From Bifidobacterium sp. ESL0682 (GTDB taxonomy: Bacteria; Actinomycetota; Actinomycetes; Actinomycetales; Bifidobacteriaceae): a stretch of 64,000 nucleotides of DNA. The notes beneath the pieces were generated by a model. That model saw only the letters and a program-made list of their open reading frames with translations. It did not search any database and was not told the DNA's origin. The DNA lies in contig NZ_CP113942.1 in NCBI RefSeq assembly GCF_029392815.1, forward strand, positions 372,001 through 436,000, in the 5' to 3' direction. How positions within the stretch are numbered: position 1 is the first letter of the stretch; each line of letters begins with the position of its first letter. The position numbers were made by a program, and so were the translations under genes. Shown one piece after another: positions 18,529-28,861 of this stretch.

Positions 18529-19716
18529 ATGAGTTTGACGATAAAGCAGGGAGCCACGCGCGAGGCTGCGCTGGTCGGGTTGTTCGAAGCATTGATGAAG
18601 TCGTATTCCGTCTCCGACGATGAGACGGCGCTCGCCGACGAGGTTGAGGAGTTTTTGCGTAGTCAGCCTCATCTCACGGTTCACCGCATGGGTGACACGG
18701 TGGTTGCGTCGACTTCGTTGGGTCGTGAGCAGCGGGTCGTGCTTGCCGGCCATCTCGATACGGTTCCGGTCATCGACAACTTCCCGCCTGTCTGGCTCGA
18801 GCCGGGTGACAAGCGCATCCGTGAGGATGTGGCGAAGGCGTATCCTGCAGATCGTGTGATGTTCGGACGCGGTGCGACGGATATGAAGGCTAGCGACGCG
18901 GTGATGCTGTATCTCGCTGCAACGATGACGGATCCGAAATACGATCTGACATTCGTCTTCTACGACCACGAGGAGGTCGTGGCGGAAAAGAATGGACTGG
19001 GCAAGGTCGCCAAGGCTCATCCCGACTGGATTCAGGGCGATTTCGCCATCATCGGCGAGCCGACCGATTGCGGTATCGAAGGCGGTTGCAACGGCACCAT
19101 GCGTTTCGACGTCGTCACCCACGGTGTCGCCGCGCATTCCGCCCGCGCATGGATGGGCGAGAATGCCATCCACAAGGCCGCACCGGTGCTTGACCGGCTT
19201 GCCGCCTATGTTCCCCAAGACGTGGAAGTGGACGGGCTGACCTACCGCGAAGGTGTCAACGCCACTCTGATTTCCGGCGGCAAAGGCACCAACGTCATTC
19301 CCGACGAATGCCGTATTCACGTCAATTACCGTTTCGCGCCCGACAAGGACCTGCCGGCTGCCAAGGCGCTGATGATGGGGGCCGATTCCGGTGCCGAGAT
19401 GGGCAACGGCGAGCACAAGGCCACCGGAGGCATGTTTGAAGGTTTCGATATCGAGATGAAGGACGAATCTCCGTCCGCGCGCCCGGGCATGGATGCCCCG
19501 CTGACACGTTCCCTGGCCAAGTTGGTCGAAGAGCAAACCGGGCTCGCACCTCAGGCGAAGCTTGGCTGGACCGATGTCGCCCGTTTCTCGTCGATCGGCG
19601 TTCCTGCCGTCAATCTCGGCGCGGGTTCACCGTTGCTGGCGCATAAGGCCGATGAGCAAATTCCGGAAAGCCAGCTCACGCTGATGGCCGACATTCTTGG
19701 AAGTTGGCTGCGCTGA
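18529..19716 (+). CDS. dapE: Succinyl-diaminopimelate desuccinylase
   Basis: A 395-residue M20-family metallohydrolase of the actinobacterial DapE type, acting in the succinylase route to diaminopimelate and lysine. Zn-site motifs: VVLAGHLDTVPV (His, Asp), FGRGATDMKASDAVMLYLA (bridging Asp), FVFYDHEEV (Glu pair) and IIGEPTD. The lid domain begins FDVVTHGVAAHSARAWMGENA, and the last ligand region reads NLGAGSPLLAHKADE. Length and motif order are normal. It supplies the pathway that ends in lysA at 11216. Confidence 0.95.
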   Translation: MSLTIKQGATREAALVGLFEALMKSYSVSDDETALADEVEEFLRSQPHLTVHRMGDTVVASTSLGREQRVVLAGHLDTVPVIDNFPPVWLEPGDKRIREDVAKAYPADRVMFGRGATDMKASDAVMLYLAATMTDPKYDLTFVFYDHEEVVAEKNGLGKVAKAHPDWIQGDFAIIGEPTDCGIEGGCNGTMRFDVVTHGVAAHSARAWMGENAIHKAAPVLDRLAAYVPQDVEVDGLTYREGVNATLISGGKGTNVIPDECRIHVNYRFAPDKDLPAAKALMMGADSGAEMGNGEHKATGGMFEGFDIEMKDESPSARPGMDAPLTRSLAKLVEEQTGLAPQAKLGWTDVARFSSIGVPAVNLGAGSPLLAHKADEQIPESQLTLMADILGSWLR

Positions 19717-19998
19717 CGGTTTGGTGTTGAATTTGCGGTCAATATGATAATTCCGATCATAATGGCGCGTGATTGACGTACAATAAACGCAGGTAATTCT
19801 GCAAGTTGCCGAATTCCGATGGCGTTGATCCCCTCGCGTGTCAATCCGCAAGTGCCGGTGTCCGCTGTCGTGAACGTATGACTTTTAGAAATGCTGGCTA
19901 CGAGCGCAATTGTTGCGTGGCCGCGGTGAGAGCGTGGCGTGAGAGCCGTAGACGGCCGGATAAGCCGACATGGTTGCAGCATGTCGCCAAGGAGCATT

Positions 19999-22900
19999 GT
20001 GCCCAGAACAACCCGAGGCGGGGTCGATCAAATCGACGACGCCAAATTAAGCGATATCAATTCATCTTCTGCATCTTCTTCGAACGACACCGAACCCACT
20101 AAACGCCATCGTGTGGTCCGCCGCCGTGTGGTTCGTGGCGCAGGCGCGGCCGATGCCGATGTGGCGTTGAAGGTCGAGGAACGCGAGAGCGCCAAATCGA
20201 CGGAGAATGTCAAGGAAACGTCCGAAGACGATGCCTCTGCCAAGGAAACGGTGAAAACTCGGAGCGCAGGAACGCGGAAATCCGCATCGAATACCCGCTC
20301 TTCAACGGCAGCGAAAAGGACCCGTACGCGTAGCCGTGTTCGTGACGACGAAGCACTCGATGACGATTCTCGAGCACGAAGCCGTAGTGCCAGAAACGAT
20401 GACGACGATATGGAAGCTACGTCGAACCGCAGCCGTCGTACCAGTCGCTCCCGTTCCCGCAGCGTGTCCAAAAACTCTGCACCGGCAAATGATGATGTGG
20501 AATTCAAGATTGAAGCGACCGAAGATCGTGCTATCGACGCCGTTGAAGGATTGCCGAAAGGCCACGAAAGCCGCCATACGCCTCGTCCGATGACCTCACT
20601 GCTCTTCCAGGAACCGGTACTTCCGGGCGTTGAAGATGATGAGGATGAGTCGAAGGGAACTCGTCGGCGCACCCGTTCCCGTAGCCAGGAAGAGAACGAG
20701 GATGATGAGCGCCGTGTGGAGCGCGGGTCTCGTCGTTCCTCGCGTTCCTCTCGTACCACCCGCTCGCGTCGCGGTGCCGAGTTCGCTGATGAGGATTCGG
20801 ATGAACCTCGCGCAGAACGTGGTAGCAGGTCCGTCTCCAGGCGAGGCCGTTCGAACGACCGCGATTATGTGGACGAGAATGAAAGCTCCTCGCGTTCTGT
20901 CCGTCGTTCGCGCCGTGATGATGACGATGATATTTATGACGAAGAGGCAGCCGAGCGCACCGAGCGCCGCACGCATCGCCGCCGCAGGCTCAATGCCGAG
21001 GAACGGCATGCCGCCGATGAGATTGAACAGATCGAGGAAGACCTCGAGGATGACGACATCATCTATCGCCCGATTGACGATGTTGAAGCCGAACAGTCCG
21101 AAGCGAGGTCGCGTCGAGGACGCGGCAGTGAACGTCCGTCCGAGCGTAGCTCACGTCGTTCCCGTGGTGCACGTGGTTCCAGCCGCAGCGAACGTGATGA
21201 AGACGAGGATGAGGAAGAAGAGAACGAAAGCCGTAGCAGCCGTTCTCGTGGTTCGCGCAGCGAACGTGATGAGGATTCGTCAAGCCGTGGCGAGACCCGC
21301 CGCCGTAGGCGCCGTGAATCCGATGAGGAAAGCGACGATCAGCCGCTGACCCGTCGTCGTCGCCGTCACCGCGGTTCCAAGGGCGAGGAAAACGATAGTG
21401 GTCGCGATTCGTCGCGTTCCAATTCTCGTCGCTCGCGCAAGCAGCAGTATATCGACGAAATCACCGACATCGAAGGCTCCACCCGTCTCGAGGCCAAGAA
21501 GCAGCGCCGCCGCGACAACCGCCGCGAACGCAGCCGTCAGAACCAGCTGATCGAGCAGGACTTTCTCGCCCGTCGCGAGAACGTCGATCGCTTGATGGTC
21601 GTGCGTGAAAGAGGCCAGCACACTCAGATTTCCGTGATCGAAGACAACGTGCTCGTCGAGCACTACGTTTCCGATATCCAGGAAGTCGCCACCGTCGGCA
21701 ACATCTACCTGGGCCGCGTACAGAACGTGCTGCCCAGCATGGAGGCCGCGTTCGTCGACATCGGCCAGCCGCGCAACGGTGTGCTTTATGCCGGCGAAGT
21801 TAACTGGGACACCACGCGTCTCGAAGGTCAGCCGCGCCGCATCGAGCTGGCGTTCAAGTCCGGTGATCCGGTGCTGGTGCAGGTCACCAAGGATCCGATT
21901 GGCCACAAGGGTGCACGTCTGACCTCTCAGGTTACTCTTGCGGGCCGTTTCCTGGTGCTTGTTCCCTCCGGCGGCATGACCGGTGTAAGCCGTAAGCTGC
22001 CCGAACGCGAACGCGGTAGGCTCAAGTCCATCGTCTCCAAGATCGCTCCGAAGGATATGGGCGTCATCATCCGTACCGCCGCCGACGGTGCCAGTGAAGA
22101 GGCACTCAAGAAGGATCTCGAGAACCTGCAGCGCCAGTGGAGCAAGATTGAAGACAAGCGCAAGCTTTATCACAACGGCAAGCGCGCCAAGCTGCTGCAA
22201 GGTGAGCCCGACGTCGCCATCCGCGTGGTGCGCGACATCTTCAACGACGACTTCTCCAAGCTCATCGTCGAGGGTGACAAGGTCTACGATCGCATCGAGG
22301 AATACCTCGACACCATGGCTCCCGACCTCAAGGATCGCCTCGAGAAGTGGGATCCGGAAGAGCATCAGGGCAAGGATGTGTTCGATAAGTGGCAGATTGA
22401 TTCCCAGCTTCGCAAGGGCATGGAGCGTCAGGTCTACCTGCCCAGCGGCGGTTCGATCGTCATCGATCGCACCGAGGCCATGACCACCATCGATGTCAAC
22501 ACTGGCCGATTCATCGGCAAAGGCAAGTCGCTCGAGGAGACGGTCACCCGTTGCAACCTCGAAGCGAGCGAAGAGATCGCCCGTCAACTGCGTCTGCGCG
22601 ACATCGGCGGCATGATCATGATTGATTACGTCGACATGGTGATGCCCGCCAACCGCGACCTCGTGCTGCGTCGCCTGGTCGAATGCCTCGCGCGTGACCG
22701 AACCAAGCATCAGGTGGCTGAAGTCACCTCACTGGGCCTTGTACAGATGACCCGTAAGCGTATCGGCCAGGGACTGGTGGAAGCGTTCTCCGAGGAATGC
22801 CCGACCTGCAAGGGCCGCGGCTTCATTCTCCACGACGAGCCCACGATTTCCGCCGATTACTCCGATCCCTACGCCATGAAGGGCGGCGATCCGTTCGTCC

Positions 22901-23097
22901 ACACCAACAAGCACGGCCACGGCAGTGCTCCCGAGGTGCAGGCTCCGAAGGGTTCCAGCCCGGCGGTCAAGGCCAAGCTGGCGCAGATTGCGGCAGCTGC
23001 GGTGGCAGCTAATGACGATGACAAGGAAGATGTGTCCGATTCGGATTCGTCTGCTGAAGTGGATACGAATTCCGAGTCCTCGATGCAAGAGGACTGA
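19999..23097 (+). CDS. rne: Ribonuclease E/G with a long charged N-terminal extension
   Basis: About 1032 residues from GTG 19999, preceded by AAGGAG (19989-19994); an in-frame ATG at 19981 is possible. Residues 1-510 are a low-complexity Arg/Ser/Asp/Glu region with repeated RSRR, SRSERDEDE-type blocks. The catalytic part follows: S1 domain (GNIYLGRVQNVLPSMEAAFV), VIIRTAADGASEEALKKDL, the DNase I-like active site TIDVNTGRFIGKGKSLEETV and MIMIDYVDMV, and the Zn-link CPTCKGRG near 22800. It cleaves single-stranded, A/U-rich RNA in mRNA decay and rRNA processing. Extensions are typical of actinobacterial RNase E, though on the N-terminal side rather than as in E. coli. Confidence 0.94.
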   Translation: MPRTTRGGVDQIDDAKLSDINSSSASSSNDTEPTKRHRVVRRRVVRGAGAADADVALKVEERESAKSTENVKETSEDDASAKETVKTRSAGTRKSASNTRSSTAAKRTRTRSRVRDDEALDDDSRARSRSARNDDDDMEATSNRSRRTSRSRSRSVSKNSAPANDDVEFKIEATEDRAIDAVEGLPKGHESRHTPRPMTSLLFQEPVLPGVEDDEDESKGTRRRTRSRSQEENEDDERRVERGSRRSSRSSRTTRSRRGAEFADEDSDEPRAERGSRSVSRRGRSNDRDYVDENESSSRSVRRSRRDDDDDIYDEEAAERTERRTHRRRRLNAEERHAADEIEQIEEDLEDDDIIYRPIDDVEAEQSEARSRRGRGSERPSERSSRRSRGARGSSRSERDEDEDEEEENESRSSRSRGSRSERDEDSSSRGETRRRRRRESDEESDDQPLTRRRRRHRGSKGEENDSGRDSSRSNSRRSRKQQYIDEITDIEGSTRLEAKKQRRRDNRRERSRQNQLIEQDFLARRENVDRLMVVRERGQHTQISVIEDNVLVEHYVSDIQEVATVGNIYLGRVQNVLPSMEAAFVDIGQPRNGVLYAGEVNWDTTRLEGQPRRIELAFKSGDPVLVQVTKDPIGHKGARLTSQVTLAGRFLVLVPSGGMTGVSRKLPERERGRLKSIVSKIAPKDMGVIIRTAADGASEEALKKDLENLQRQWSKIEDKRKLYHNGKRAKLLQGEPDVAIRVVRDIFNDDFSKLIVEGDKVYDRIEEYLDTMAPDLKDRLEKWDPEEHQGKDVFDKWQIDSQLRKGMERQVYLPSGGSIVIDRTEAMTTIDVNTGRFIGKGKSLEETVTRCNLEASEEIARQLRLRDIGGMIMIDYVDMVMPANRDLVLRRLVECLARDRTKHQVAEVTSLGLVQMTRKRIGQGLVEAFSEECPTCKGRGFILHDEPTISADYSDPYAMKGGDPFVHTNKHGHGSAPEVQAPKGSSPAVKAKLAQIAAAAVAANDDDKEDVSDSDSSAEVDTNSESSMQED

Positions 23098-23203
23098 GGC
23101 AACCAGTCCGGAGTTCCCGGTTTCGCTTTCGCCTGTCTTTGGCGAAATCGGGAATGCAACACCCTAACCCGGCCATAACGTACCGACATGCCGTTATCAT
23201 TGA

Positions 23204-23233
23204 TTGACGTTAGTACGTGGGTCGGTGTACTCT
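23204..23233 (+). promoter_or_regulatory. Promoter for rplU-rpmA
   Basis: TTGACG (23204-23209) and TACTCT (23228-23233, with upstream TG giving an extended -10) are 18 bases apart, about 70 bases before rplU. Confidence 0.55.
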
Positions 23234-23308
23234 AAAAGACTGGTGTCTGGCCGTGGAAGTCGAAGACGTGCTGGGCAGTTTAGCTTTCGAAATAGCAAGG
23301 AACGAGAT

Positions 23309-23617
23309 ATGTACGCGATTGTGAAGGCCGGTGGCCATCAGGAAAAGGTCGAGGTCGGTGACGTCATCCTGGTCAACCGTCTCAATGCGAAGAAGGGCGA
23401 TACCGTGGAATTCCCGGTCGCGCTCGTGGTCGACGGCGCCAAGGTGACGCTCGCCGCCAAGGATCTTGCCAAGGTTTCCGTCAAGGCTGAGGTTGTTGAC
23501 GATGAGGCCAAGGGTCCGAAGATCAACATTCAGAAGTTCAAGAACAAGACTGGTGTCGCCCGTCGTAAGGGTCATCGTCAGCCGCTTTCCGTCATCAAGA
23601 TCACGGCAATCGCCTGA
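23309..23617 (+). CDS. rplU: Ribosomal protein L21
   Basis: A 102-residue protein from ATG 23309 ([14 protein letters not shown]) with AAGGA at 23298-23302; the frame is open further upstream, but this start matches the family's N-terminus and length. Family motifs include [20 protein letters not shown] and the end [11 protein letters not shown]. It binds 23S rRNA in the large subunit and is paired with rpmA, as usual. Confidence 0.97.
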   Translation: MYAIVKAGGHQEKVEVGDVILVNRLNAKKGDTVEFPVALVVDGAKVTLAAKDLAKVSVKAEVVDDEAKGPKINIQKFKNKTGVARRKGHRQPLSVIKITAIA

Positions 23618-23656
23618 TTTCGGGTTACGGTAATTAAGGACTGAAAGGAACAGACA

Positions 23657-23908
23657 ATGGCACATAAGAAGGGCGCATCCGCTTCCCGCAACGGTCGCGA
23701 TTCAAGCGCGCAATACCTGGGCGTCAAGAAGTTCGGTGGCGAGGCTGTCGTCGCCGGCAACATCATCGTTCGTCAGCGTGGCACCAAGTTCCACGCCGGC
23801 CAGAACGTCGGCACCGGCAAGGATCACACCTTGTTCGCGCTGTCCGACGGCAATGTGAAGTTCGGCGTTCGCCGCGACCGCAAGGTTGTCGACGTAGTCT
23901 CCGAGTGA
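23657..23908 (+). CDS. rpmA: Ribosomal protein L27
   Basis: An 83-residue protein of standard length. The N-terminal [16 protein letters not shown] reaches the peptidyl-transferase centre, and [19 protein letters not shown] is the family signature. There is no cleavable N-terminal extension of the Firmicutes type. It follows rplU by 39 bases with GAAAGGAA upstream. Confidence 0.97.
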   Translation: MAHKKGASASRNGRDSSAQYLGVKKFGGEAVVAGNIIVRQRGTKFHAGQNVGTGKDHTLFALSDGNVKFGVRRDRKVVDVVSE

Positions 23909-23932
23909 GACCCGAGCTAGCTAGCTTTTAAC

Positions 23933-23966
23933 AAAAGGTCGTACCCCGAACGGGTGCGACCTTTTT
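23933..23966 (+). terminator. Rho-independent terminator after rpmA
   Basis: A GC-rich hairpin, AAAAGGTCG-ACCC with GGGT-CGACCTTTTT, around CGAAC, ending in five T residues. Confidence 0.85.
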
Positions 23967-24087
23967 GCATGTATCGATAATTGAACTCGTGCTATACAAG
24001 CATGGTGACTTTTGCCCAAAACGATAATCCCTCGTCTCGTCGGTGGGGGTATGGGAAGATGAATACCCACCGGTAAGGTAAGGAAAT

Positions 24088-25797
24088 ATGACAGACTTTG
24101 TAGATAGAGTGACCGTCCACGTCAAGGGCGGGGATGGCGGCAACGGTTCCGCAGGCGTGAAGCGCGAGAAATACAAACCGTTGGCTGGTCCGAACGGCGG
24201 CAACGGCGGAGACGGCGGTTCCGTCATTTTCGTGGCCGATGCCAACGCCAACAACCTTTTGGATTATCGTTTCGTTCCACATCGTAAGGCTGAAAGCGGC
24301 ACGATGGGCTTGGGAGACACCAAAGACGGCTCGAAAGGCGCCGACGTGGTGCTACCCGTTCCGCCGGGAACCGTGATTTTCGAAGCCAAGGGTGCCCAGG
24401 GCAAGGCCAAGCGCCCCGGCCGCGAACTGGCTGATTTGCGCCATGCCGGGGATAAGTTCGTTGCCGCGGCAGGCGGTATGGGCGGCCTGGGCAACGCCGC
24501 GCTGGCCAACAAAACGCGCCGTGCCCCTGGATTCGCCTTACTCGGTGAGCCAGGCGAGGAACGCGACGTGATTCTGGAGCTCAAATCCATCGCCGACGTG
24601 GCGTTAGTGGGCTTCCCGTCGGCCGGCAAGTCCAGTCTTATCGCTGCGATGAGTGCAGCCAAGCCGAAAATCGCCGATTACCCGTTCACGACTCTCGTGC
24701 CGAACCTTGGCGTGGTCAGTCTCGAGGAATATCGCTATACGATTGCCGATGTGCCAGGTCTAATTCCCGGAGCTTCGGAAGGCAAGGGTCTTGGTCTCGA
24801 GTTCCTGCGTCATATCGAGCGCACCGAAATCATCGCGCACGTCATCGATTGCGCGACGCTTGAGCCAGACCGTGATCCGATTTCCGACTATCACGCACTG
24901 GAAGACGAACTGGCGAAATACGCTGCCCAGCTGAAGTTGCCGCTTGGCGTCATTCCGATTCCCGATCGTCCGCGTGTCATTATCCTCAACAAGGCCGATG
25001 TGCCCGAGGCCAAGGAGCTTGCTGAATTCGTGCGTCCTGAGTTTGAAAAGATGGGACTCAAAGTCTTCATCGTTTCCACTGCTTCGCATGAGGGCTTGAA
25101 GGAACTTGGTTTCGCCTTGGGCAAGATGGTCACCGAACTCCGTGCGAAGTTGGCTGAGGAAGAGGCCGAGCGCGACGAGGAACGCGTGGTCATCAAGCCG
25201 TTGGAGCAGCCAACGCGTCGTCGCCGTCGTGCCGACGATGAACGGGGTACATCGCTCGATTTCCATGTTGAGCGCGAAAGCAACCCCAATGGAGACGTGT
25301 GGTTCACCGTCACCGGCGCTAAGCCGGAACGCTGGGTGCGACAGACCAATTTCGACAACGACGAAGCCGTCGGCTATCTTGCCGACCGCTTGGCAGGTTT
25401 GGGTGTCGAGGACGACTTGCGTCGTCACGGAGCCAAGCCGGGTGACGAAGTGCGTATCGGTAAGGGCGACAACGCGGTTGCGTTCGATTGGGACCCGACC
25501 ATCGCCGCCGGCGCTGAAATGCTCGATGGTGCCCAGCTGGGCGCTCGTGGCAAGGATTTGCGCTTGGATGATGGAGCCGATGGCAATCGTGTCCGTCGTC
25601 GTACCAATGCCGAGCGTCGTCGTCAGTATCACGAGATGATGGATGCCAAGACCGCCGTGCGTGAGGCCATGCGTCAGGAACGCACCGCCGGCCACTGGGC
25701 CGACCCGAGCGTCGATGACGATCGTCACGACGAACACGCGATTCTCGGTGGCCACCATTCCGACGACGAACACGAGTCTGGAACCAGCGAAAAATAA
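24088..25797 (+). CDS. obg: Obg GTPase
   Basis: A 569-residue protein: Obg glycine-rich domain ([20 protein letters not shown] to about 160), G domain with [15 protein letters not shown] (G1), [11 protein letters not shown] (G2), [16 protein letters not shown] (G3), LNKAD (G4) and VSTAS (G5), then the OCT domain (about 370-450, containing [20 protein letters not shown]). A charged His/Asp-rich tail of about 80 residues follows, longer than in E. coli. Obg proteins act in late 50S assembly and stress signalling. It precedes proB with a 58-base gap, probably in one transcript. Confidence 0.97.
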   Translation: MTDFVDRVTVHVKGGDGGNGSAGVKREKYKPLAGPNGGNGGDGGSVIFVADANANNLLDYRFVPHRKAESGTMGLGDTKDGSKGADVVLPVPPGTVIFEAKGAQGKAKRPGRELADLRHAGDKFVAAAGGMGGLGNAALANKTRRAPGFALLGEPGEERDVILELKSIADVALVGFPSAGKSSLIAAMSAAKPKIADYPFTTLVPNLGVVSLEEYRYTIADVPGLIPGASEGKGLGLEFLRHIERTEIIAHVIDCATLEPDRDPISDYHALEDELAKYAAQLKLPLGVIPIPDRPRVIILNKADVPEAKELAEFVRPEFEKMGLKVFIVSTASHEGLKELGFALGKMVTELRAKLAEEEAERDEERVVIKPLEQPTRRRRRADDERGTSLDFHVERESNPNGDVWFTVTGAKPERWVRQTNFDNDEAVGYLADRLAGLGVEDDLRRHGAKPGDEVRIGKGDNAVAFDWDPTIAAGAEMLDGAQLGARGKDLRLDDGADGNRVRRRTNAERRRQYHEMMDAKTAVREAMRQERTAGHWADPSVDDDRHDEHAILGGHHSDDEHESGTSEK

Positions 25798-25854
25798 GGT
25801 TCGTAAGATGGTTCTTCAGGAACGATAACGCAATAATCAAGAGGCTTGGCTGAA

Positions 25855-26997
25855 ATGTCGGGAAACCAGATGCAGACAGAACATGAGGTGCGAGCTGCGG
25901 TCGCGGCCGCACAGACCGTCGTGGTGAAGGTCGGTTCGAGCTCGCTGACCAAGCCTTCCGGCCATTTGGATGTGGATAAGGTCGGTGCGCTCGTCCAGGT
26001 TCTGGCGCAGCATGCCAAGCGCGGCACCCGTATGGTGCTGGTCTCGTCTGGTGCCATCGCCGCAGGTTTTGGCCCATTGGGATTCGACGCAAGACCGGAC
26101 GATGTCTCGACCCAGCAGGCTGCGGCATCGGTGGGCCAAGGCGTATTGATGCAACATTACGAAACCGGTTTCGCCCGTTACGGTGTGCGTGTCGGCCAGA
26201 TTCTGCTCACTGCCGACGACACCATGCACGCCTCGCGCTACCGCAACGCCCAACGCACGTTGCGGCGGCTTCTTGATCTTAACGTGGTTCCGATTGTCAA
26301 CGAAAACGATGCATTGGCAACCAACGAGATTCGTTTTGGCGACAACGACCATCTTTCTGCACTGGTGGCCAATCTGGTACGTGCCGATGCTTTGGTACTT
26401 CTGACCGATGTTGACGGCCTTTACACTGCTCCGCCTTCCAAACCGGAGGCTAAACGGGTCGGTTTTGTAGCCGATGCCAACGAGATTCTCGACAACGTTG
26501 CGGTAGGCGGCAGCTCGTCGGGTGTCGGTAGTGGCGGCATGGTCACCAAGCTGGAGGCGGCGCGTATAGCGGTCAATTCCGGTATTCCCGTCGTGCTTAC
26601 CAGTGCCGACAATATTGAAGGGGCGCTAGACGGCAGGCCTACGGGAACTGCCTTCGCGCCGTCAGCCCACCGTGATTCCTCGCGTCGTCTCTGGATCGGT
26701 TTCGCTGCGAACCCGCGTGGGTCGTTGGTCGGCGATGAAGGCGCAATCAAGGCGATTCTTGGTGGCAAGGCCAGTCTTTTGGCAGCCGGTGTATTAGAAG
26801 TGCATGGCGAGTTTTCCGCCGGCGATCCGGTCTGGATTGACGACGAGAACGGCAACCACATCGCCAAAGGTCTCTCGGGCTTCGATTCCGATGAGATTCC
26901 GCATACCCTCGGCCGCGACACTTCCCAGCTCAAGCGTCTGCTTGGCGAGGAGTATGCCCACCCGCTGGTTCATCGCGACGATTTGGTGCTGTTGTAA
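25855..26997 (+). CDS. proB: Glutamate 5-kinase
   Basis: About 380 residues from ATG 25855. It phosphorylates glutamate in the first step of proline synthesis. The amino-acid-kinase domain shows VVVKVGSSSLTKPSG, VLVSSGAIAAGFGPLGF, VPIVNENDALATNEIRFGDN, LLTDVDGLYTAPP and GSGGMVTKLEAARIAVNSG. A C-terminal PUA domain (about 290-375, GSLVGDEGAIKAI to SGFDSDEI) is present as in E. coli ProB. It stands between obg and the aminotransferase gene; proA is not adjacent. Confidence 0.96.
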   Translation: MSGNQMQTEHEVRAAVAAAQTVVVKVGSSSLTKPSGHLDVDKVGALVQVLAQHAKRGTRMVLVSSGAIAAGFGPLGFDARPDDVSTQQAAASVGQGVLMQHYETGFARYGVRVGQILLTADDTMHASRYRNAQRTLRRLLDLNVVPIVNENDALATNEIRFGDNDHLSALVANLVRADALVLLTDVDGLYTAPPSKPEAKRVGFVADANEILDNVAVGGSSSGVGSGGMVTKLEAARIAVNSGIPVVLTSADNIEGALDGRPTGTAFAPSAHRDSSRRLWIGFAANPRGSLVGDEGAIKAILGGKASLLAAGVLEVHGEFSAGDPVWIDDENGNHIAKGLSGFDSDEIPHTLGRDTSQLKRLLGEEYAHPLVHRDDLVLL

Positions 26998-27106
26998 AGC
27001 ATTTTTGGTCCATATTCCGAGCTCCATGCTGCTGTTCGTCTTACCAATTCGTCACTGCGGTCTAGTCTTAAAGTGGTAATAACCACCAAGAACGTGGGAG
27101 ATAAAA

Positions 27107-28312
27107 ATGGCAGAGTGGCAGACGTTGAGTGACCGTGTGAATTCCGTGGCGCCGAGCGCTACATTGGCCGTGGATTCCAAGGCGAAGGAGATGAAGGCCT
27201 CCGGTATCGATGTCATCGGTTTCGGTGCTGGCGAGCCCAATTTCCCGACTCCCGATTATATCGTTGACGCTGCTGCGGCGGCTTGCCGAGATCCAAAGAA
27301 TCATCGCTATACCCCGACTCCCGGTCTGCCGGCGCTGCGCAAGGCCATCGCCGAAAAGACGTTGCGCGACTCTAGTTACGAAGTCTCACCCGACCAGGTC
27401 GTGGTGACCAATGGTGGCAAGCAAGCGGTTTACGAGGCATTGCAGATTCTCATCAATCCTGGCGACGAGGTTATTATTCCTGCGCCCTATTGGACCACCT
27501 ATCCCGAAGCCGTGAGGTTGGCAGGTGGCACGCCCGTCGCTGTCTTCAGCGGTGCGGAAAACGGTTTTGCACCGACGGTCGAGGCGCTTGAGGCAGCAAG
27601 AACGCCGCATACCAAGGCCATCTTTATCAACACTCCCTCGAATCCAACCGGAGCGGTCTGGAGCGAGGAAACACTGCGCGCAGTAGGCGAGTGGGCCCTG
27701 GAACACCACGTGTGGGTCTTGAGCGACGAGATCTACGAACATCTGACCTATGATGGCGAAAAGACTGCATACATCGGCGCGTTGGTGCCGGAGTTGCGCG
27801 ACCAGCTCATCGTCCTGAACGGTGTGGCCAAGACCTATGCCATGACCGGCTGGCGGGTCGGCTGGCTCATAGGCCCAGTTTCGGTCGCCAAGGCCGCTGC
27901 CAAGATGCAGAGTCATATGACTTCAAATGTTGCGGACGTCTCTCAGCAGGCCGCATTAACGGCAGTATCCAGAACGTTGGATGCGGTGGCGATGATGCGT
28001 ACGGCATTCGACAAGCGTCGTAAAGCCATTGTTTCCGATCTCAATGCCATCGACGGTGTGACCTGCCGTACTCCCAAAGGTGCTTTTTATGCGTTCGCCG
28101 ATGTCACTGCATTGTTGAACCGTCCTCTCGGCAAGAACGGCTCGATTGTCAAGACCTCCTCCGAACTGGCTGAGCTTCTGCTCGAAGAGGCCCATATCGC
28201 CGCCGTCCCTGGAGAAGGGTTCGGCGCTCCTGGCTTCCTGCGTTTCTCGTATGCGCTTGACGACGACGATTTGGCCGAAGGCATGCGTCGTTTCAAAAAA
28301 TGGGTCGGCTGA
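27107..28312 (+). CDS. aspC: Class I aminotransferase, probable aspartate aminotransferase
   Basis: A 401-residue fold-type I PLP enzyme. Visible motifs: [78 protein letters not shown] and the Schiff-base lysine in [18 protein letters not shown]. The C-terminal arginine region is [13 protein letters not shown]. It is most like the Ib-type aspartate aminotransferases (aspartate/oxaloacetate exchange), which would feed the lysine/threonine genes nearby; a related prephenate aminotransferase activity cannot be excluded. GGGAG lies 10 bases before the start. Confidence 0.9.
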   Translation: MAEWQTLSDRVNSVAPSATLAVDSKAKEMKASGIDVIGFGAGEPNFPTPDYIVDAAAAACRDPKNHRYTPTPGLPALRKAIAEKTLRDSSYEVSPDQVVVTNGGKQAVYEALQILINPGDEVIIPAPYWTTYPEAVRLAGGTPVAVFSGAENGFAPTVEALEAARTPHTKAIFINTPSNPTGAVWSEETLRAVGEWALEHHVWVLSDEIYEHLTYDGEKTAYIGALVPELRDQLIVLNGVAKTYAMTGWRVGWLIGPVSVAKAAAKMQSHMTSNVADVSQQAALTAVSRTLDAVAMMRTAFDKRRKAIVSDLNAIDGVTCRTPKGAFYAFADVTALLNRPLGKNGSIVKTSSELAELLLEEAHIAAVPGEGFGAPGFLRFSYALDDDDLAEGMRRFKKWVG

Positions 28313-28498
28313 GAACCGATATCGATAAACGTCCACGTTTGCAGATTCGGTCAGGCATCTTTCAACATCAGCGTTGTTTCCTGATCTTTTAAATGCGACA
28401 CGTGGAGTGGACGAAATCGCGAAAAACGGCTAAGCTATTCTTTCGGCGGTTTATGTTGCATGGTCTCGTGCTTCGAGTACTGTGGACAGAGTTCACCT

Positions 28499-28574
28499 AG
28501 GGAAGTGGCGCAATTGGTAGCGCAACGGTCTCCAAAACCGTAGGTTGTGGGTTCGAGTCCCGCCTTCCCTGCCA
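28499..28574 (+). tRNA. tRNA-Trp (anticodon CCA)
   Basis: A 73-base cloverleaf, 28499-28571, plus encoded CCA to 28574. Acceptor AGGGAAG/CTTCCCT, anticodon loop CTCCAAA with CCA at 28532-28534, T-arm GTGGG-TTCGAGT-CCCGC. Its position just before secE-nusG is typical of actinobacteria. Confidence 0.97.
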
Positions 28575-28603
28575 AGTAATCACAAGCCGAACGAAGGACG
28601 GAT

Positions 28604-28831
28604 ATGGCGAAGGCACGAGAGTCTGAAAAGAGCGTCAAGCCGAACATTTTTATGCGTATCGGCTTGTTCATCAAGCAGGTTATTGACGAACTGCGTAAGG
28701 TCGTCACGCCGAGCGCCAAGGAACTGGCCGGTTGGTCGGTTGCGGTGTTCATTTTTGTGCTTATTCTGATGGCTCTTGTTTCAGGTATGGATTTCGGTCT
28801 TGGCAAGCTGATCCTCTGGATCTTCGGCTGA
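28604..28831 (+). CDS. secE: Preprotein translocase subunit SecE
   Basis: A 75-residue protein with the SecE pattern: a charged N-terminus, an amphipathic helix (FIKQVIDELRKVVTPSAKEL) and one membrane helix (SVAVFIFVLILMALVSGMDF). It clamps SecY in the translocon. It lies 30 bases after tRNA-Trp and before nusG, the universal order. Confidence 0.96.
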   Translation: MAKARESEKSVKPNIFMRIGLFIKQVIDELRKVVTPSAKELAGWSVAVFIFVLILMALVSGMDFGLGKLILWIFG

Positions 28832-28861
28832 GCATAGACGATTTTAAAGGTGACTAACAGT

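Noticed and set aside
21280..22710. 476-codon open frame opposite the rne catalytic part
   Set aside because: Antisense of conserved RNase E/G motifs.
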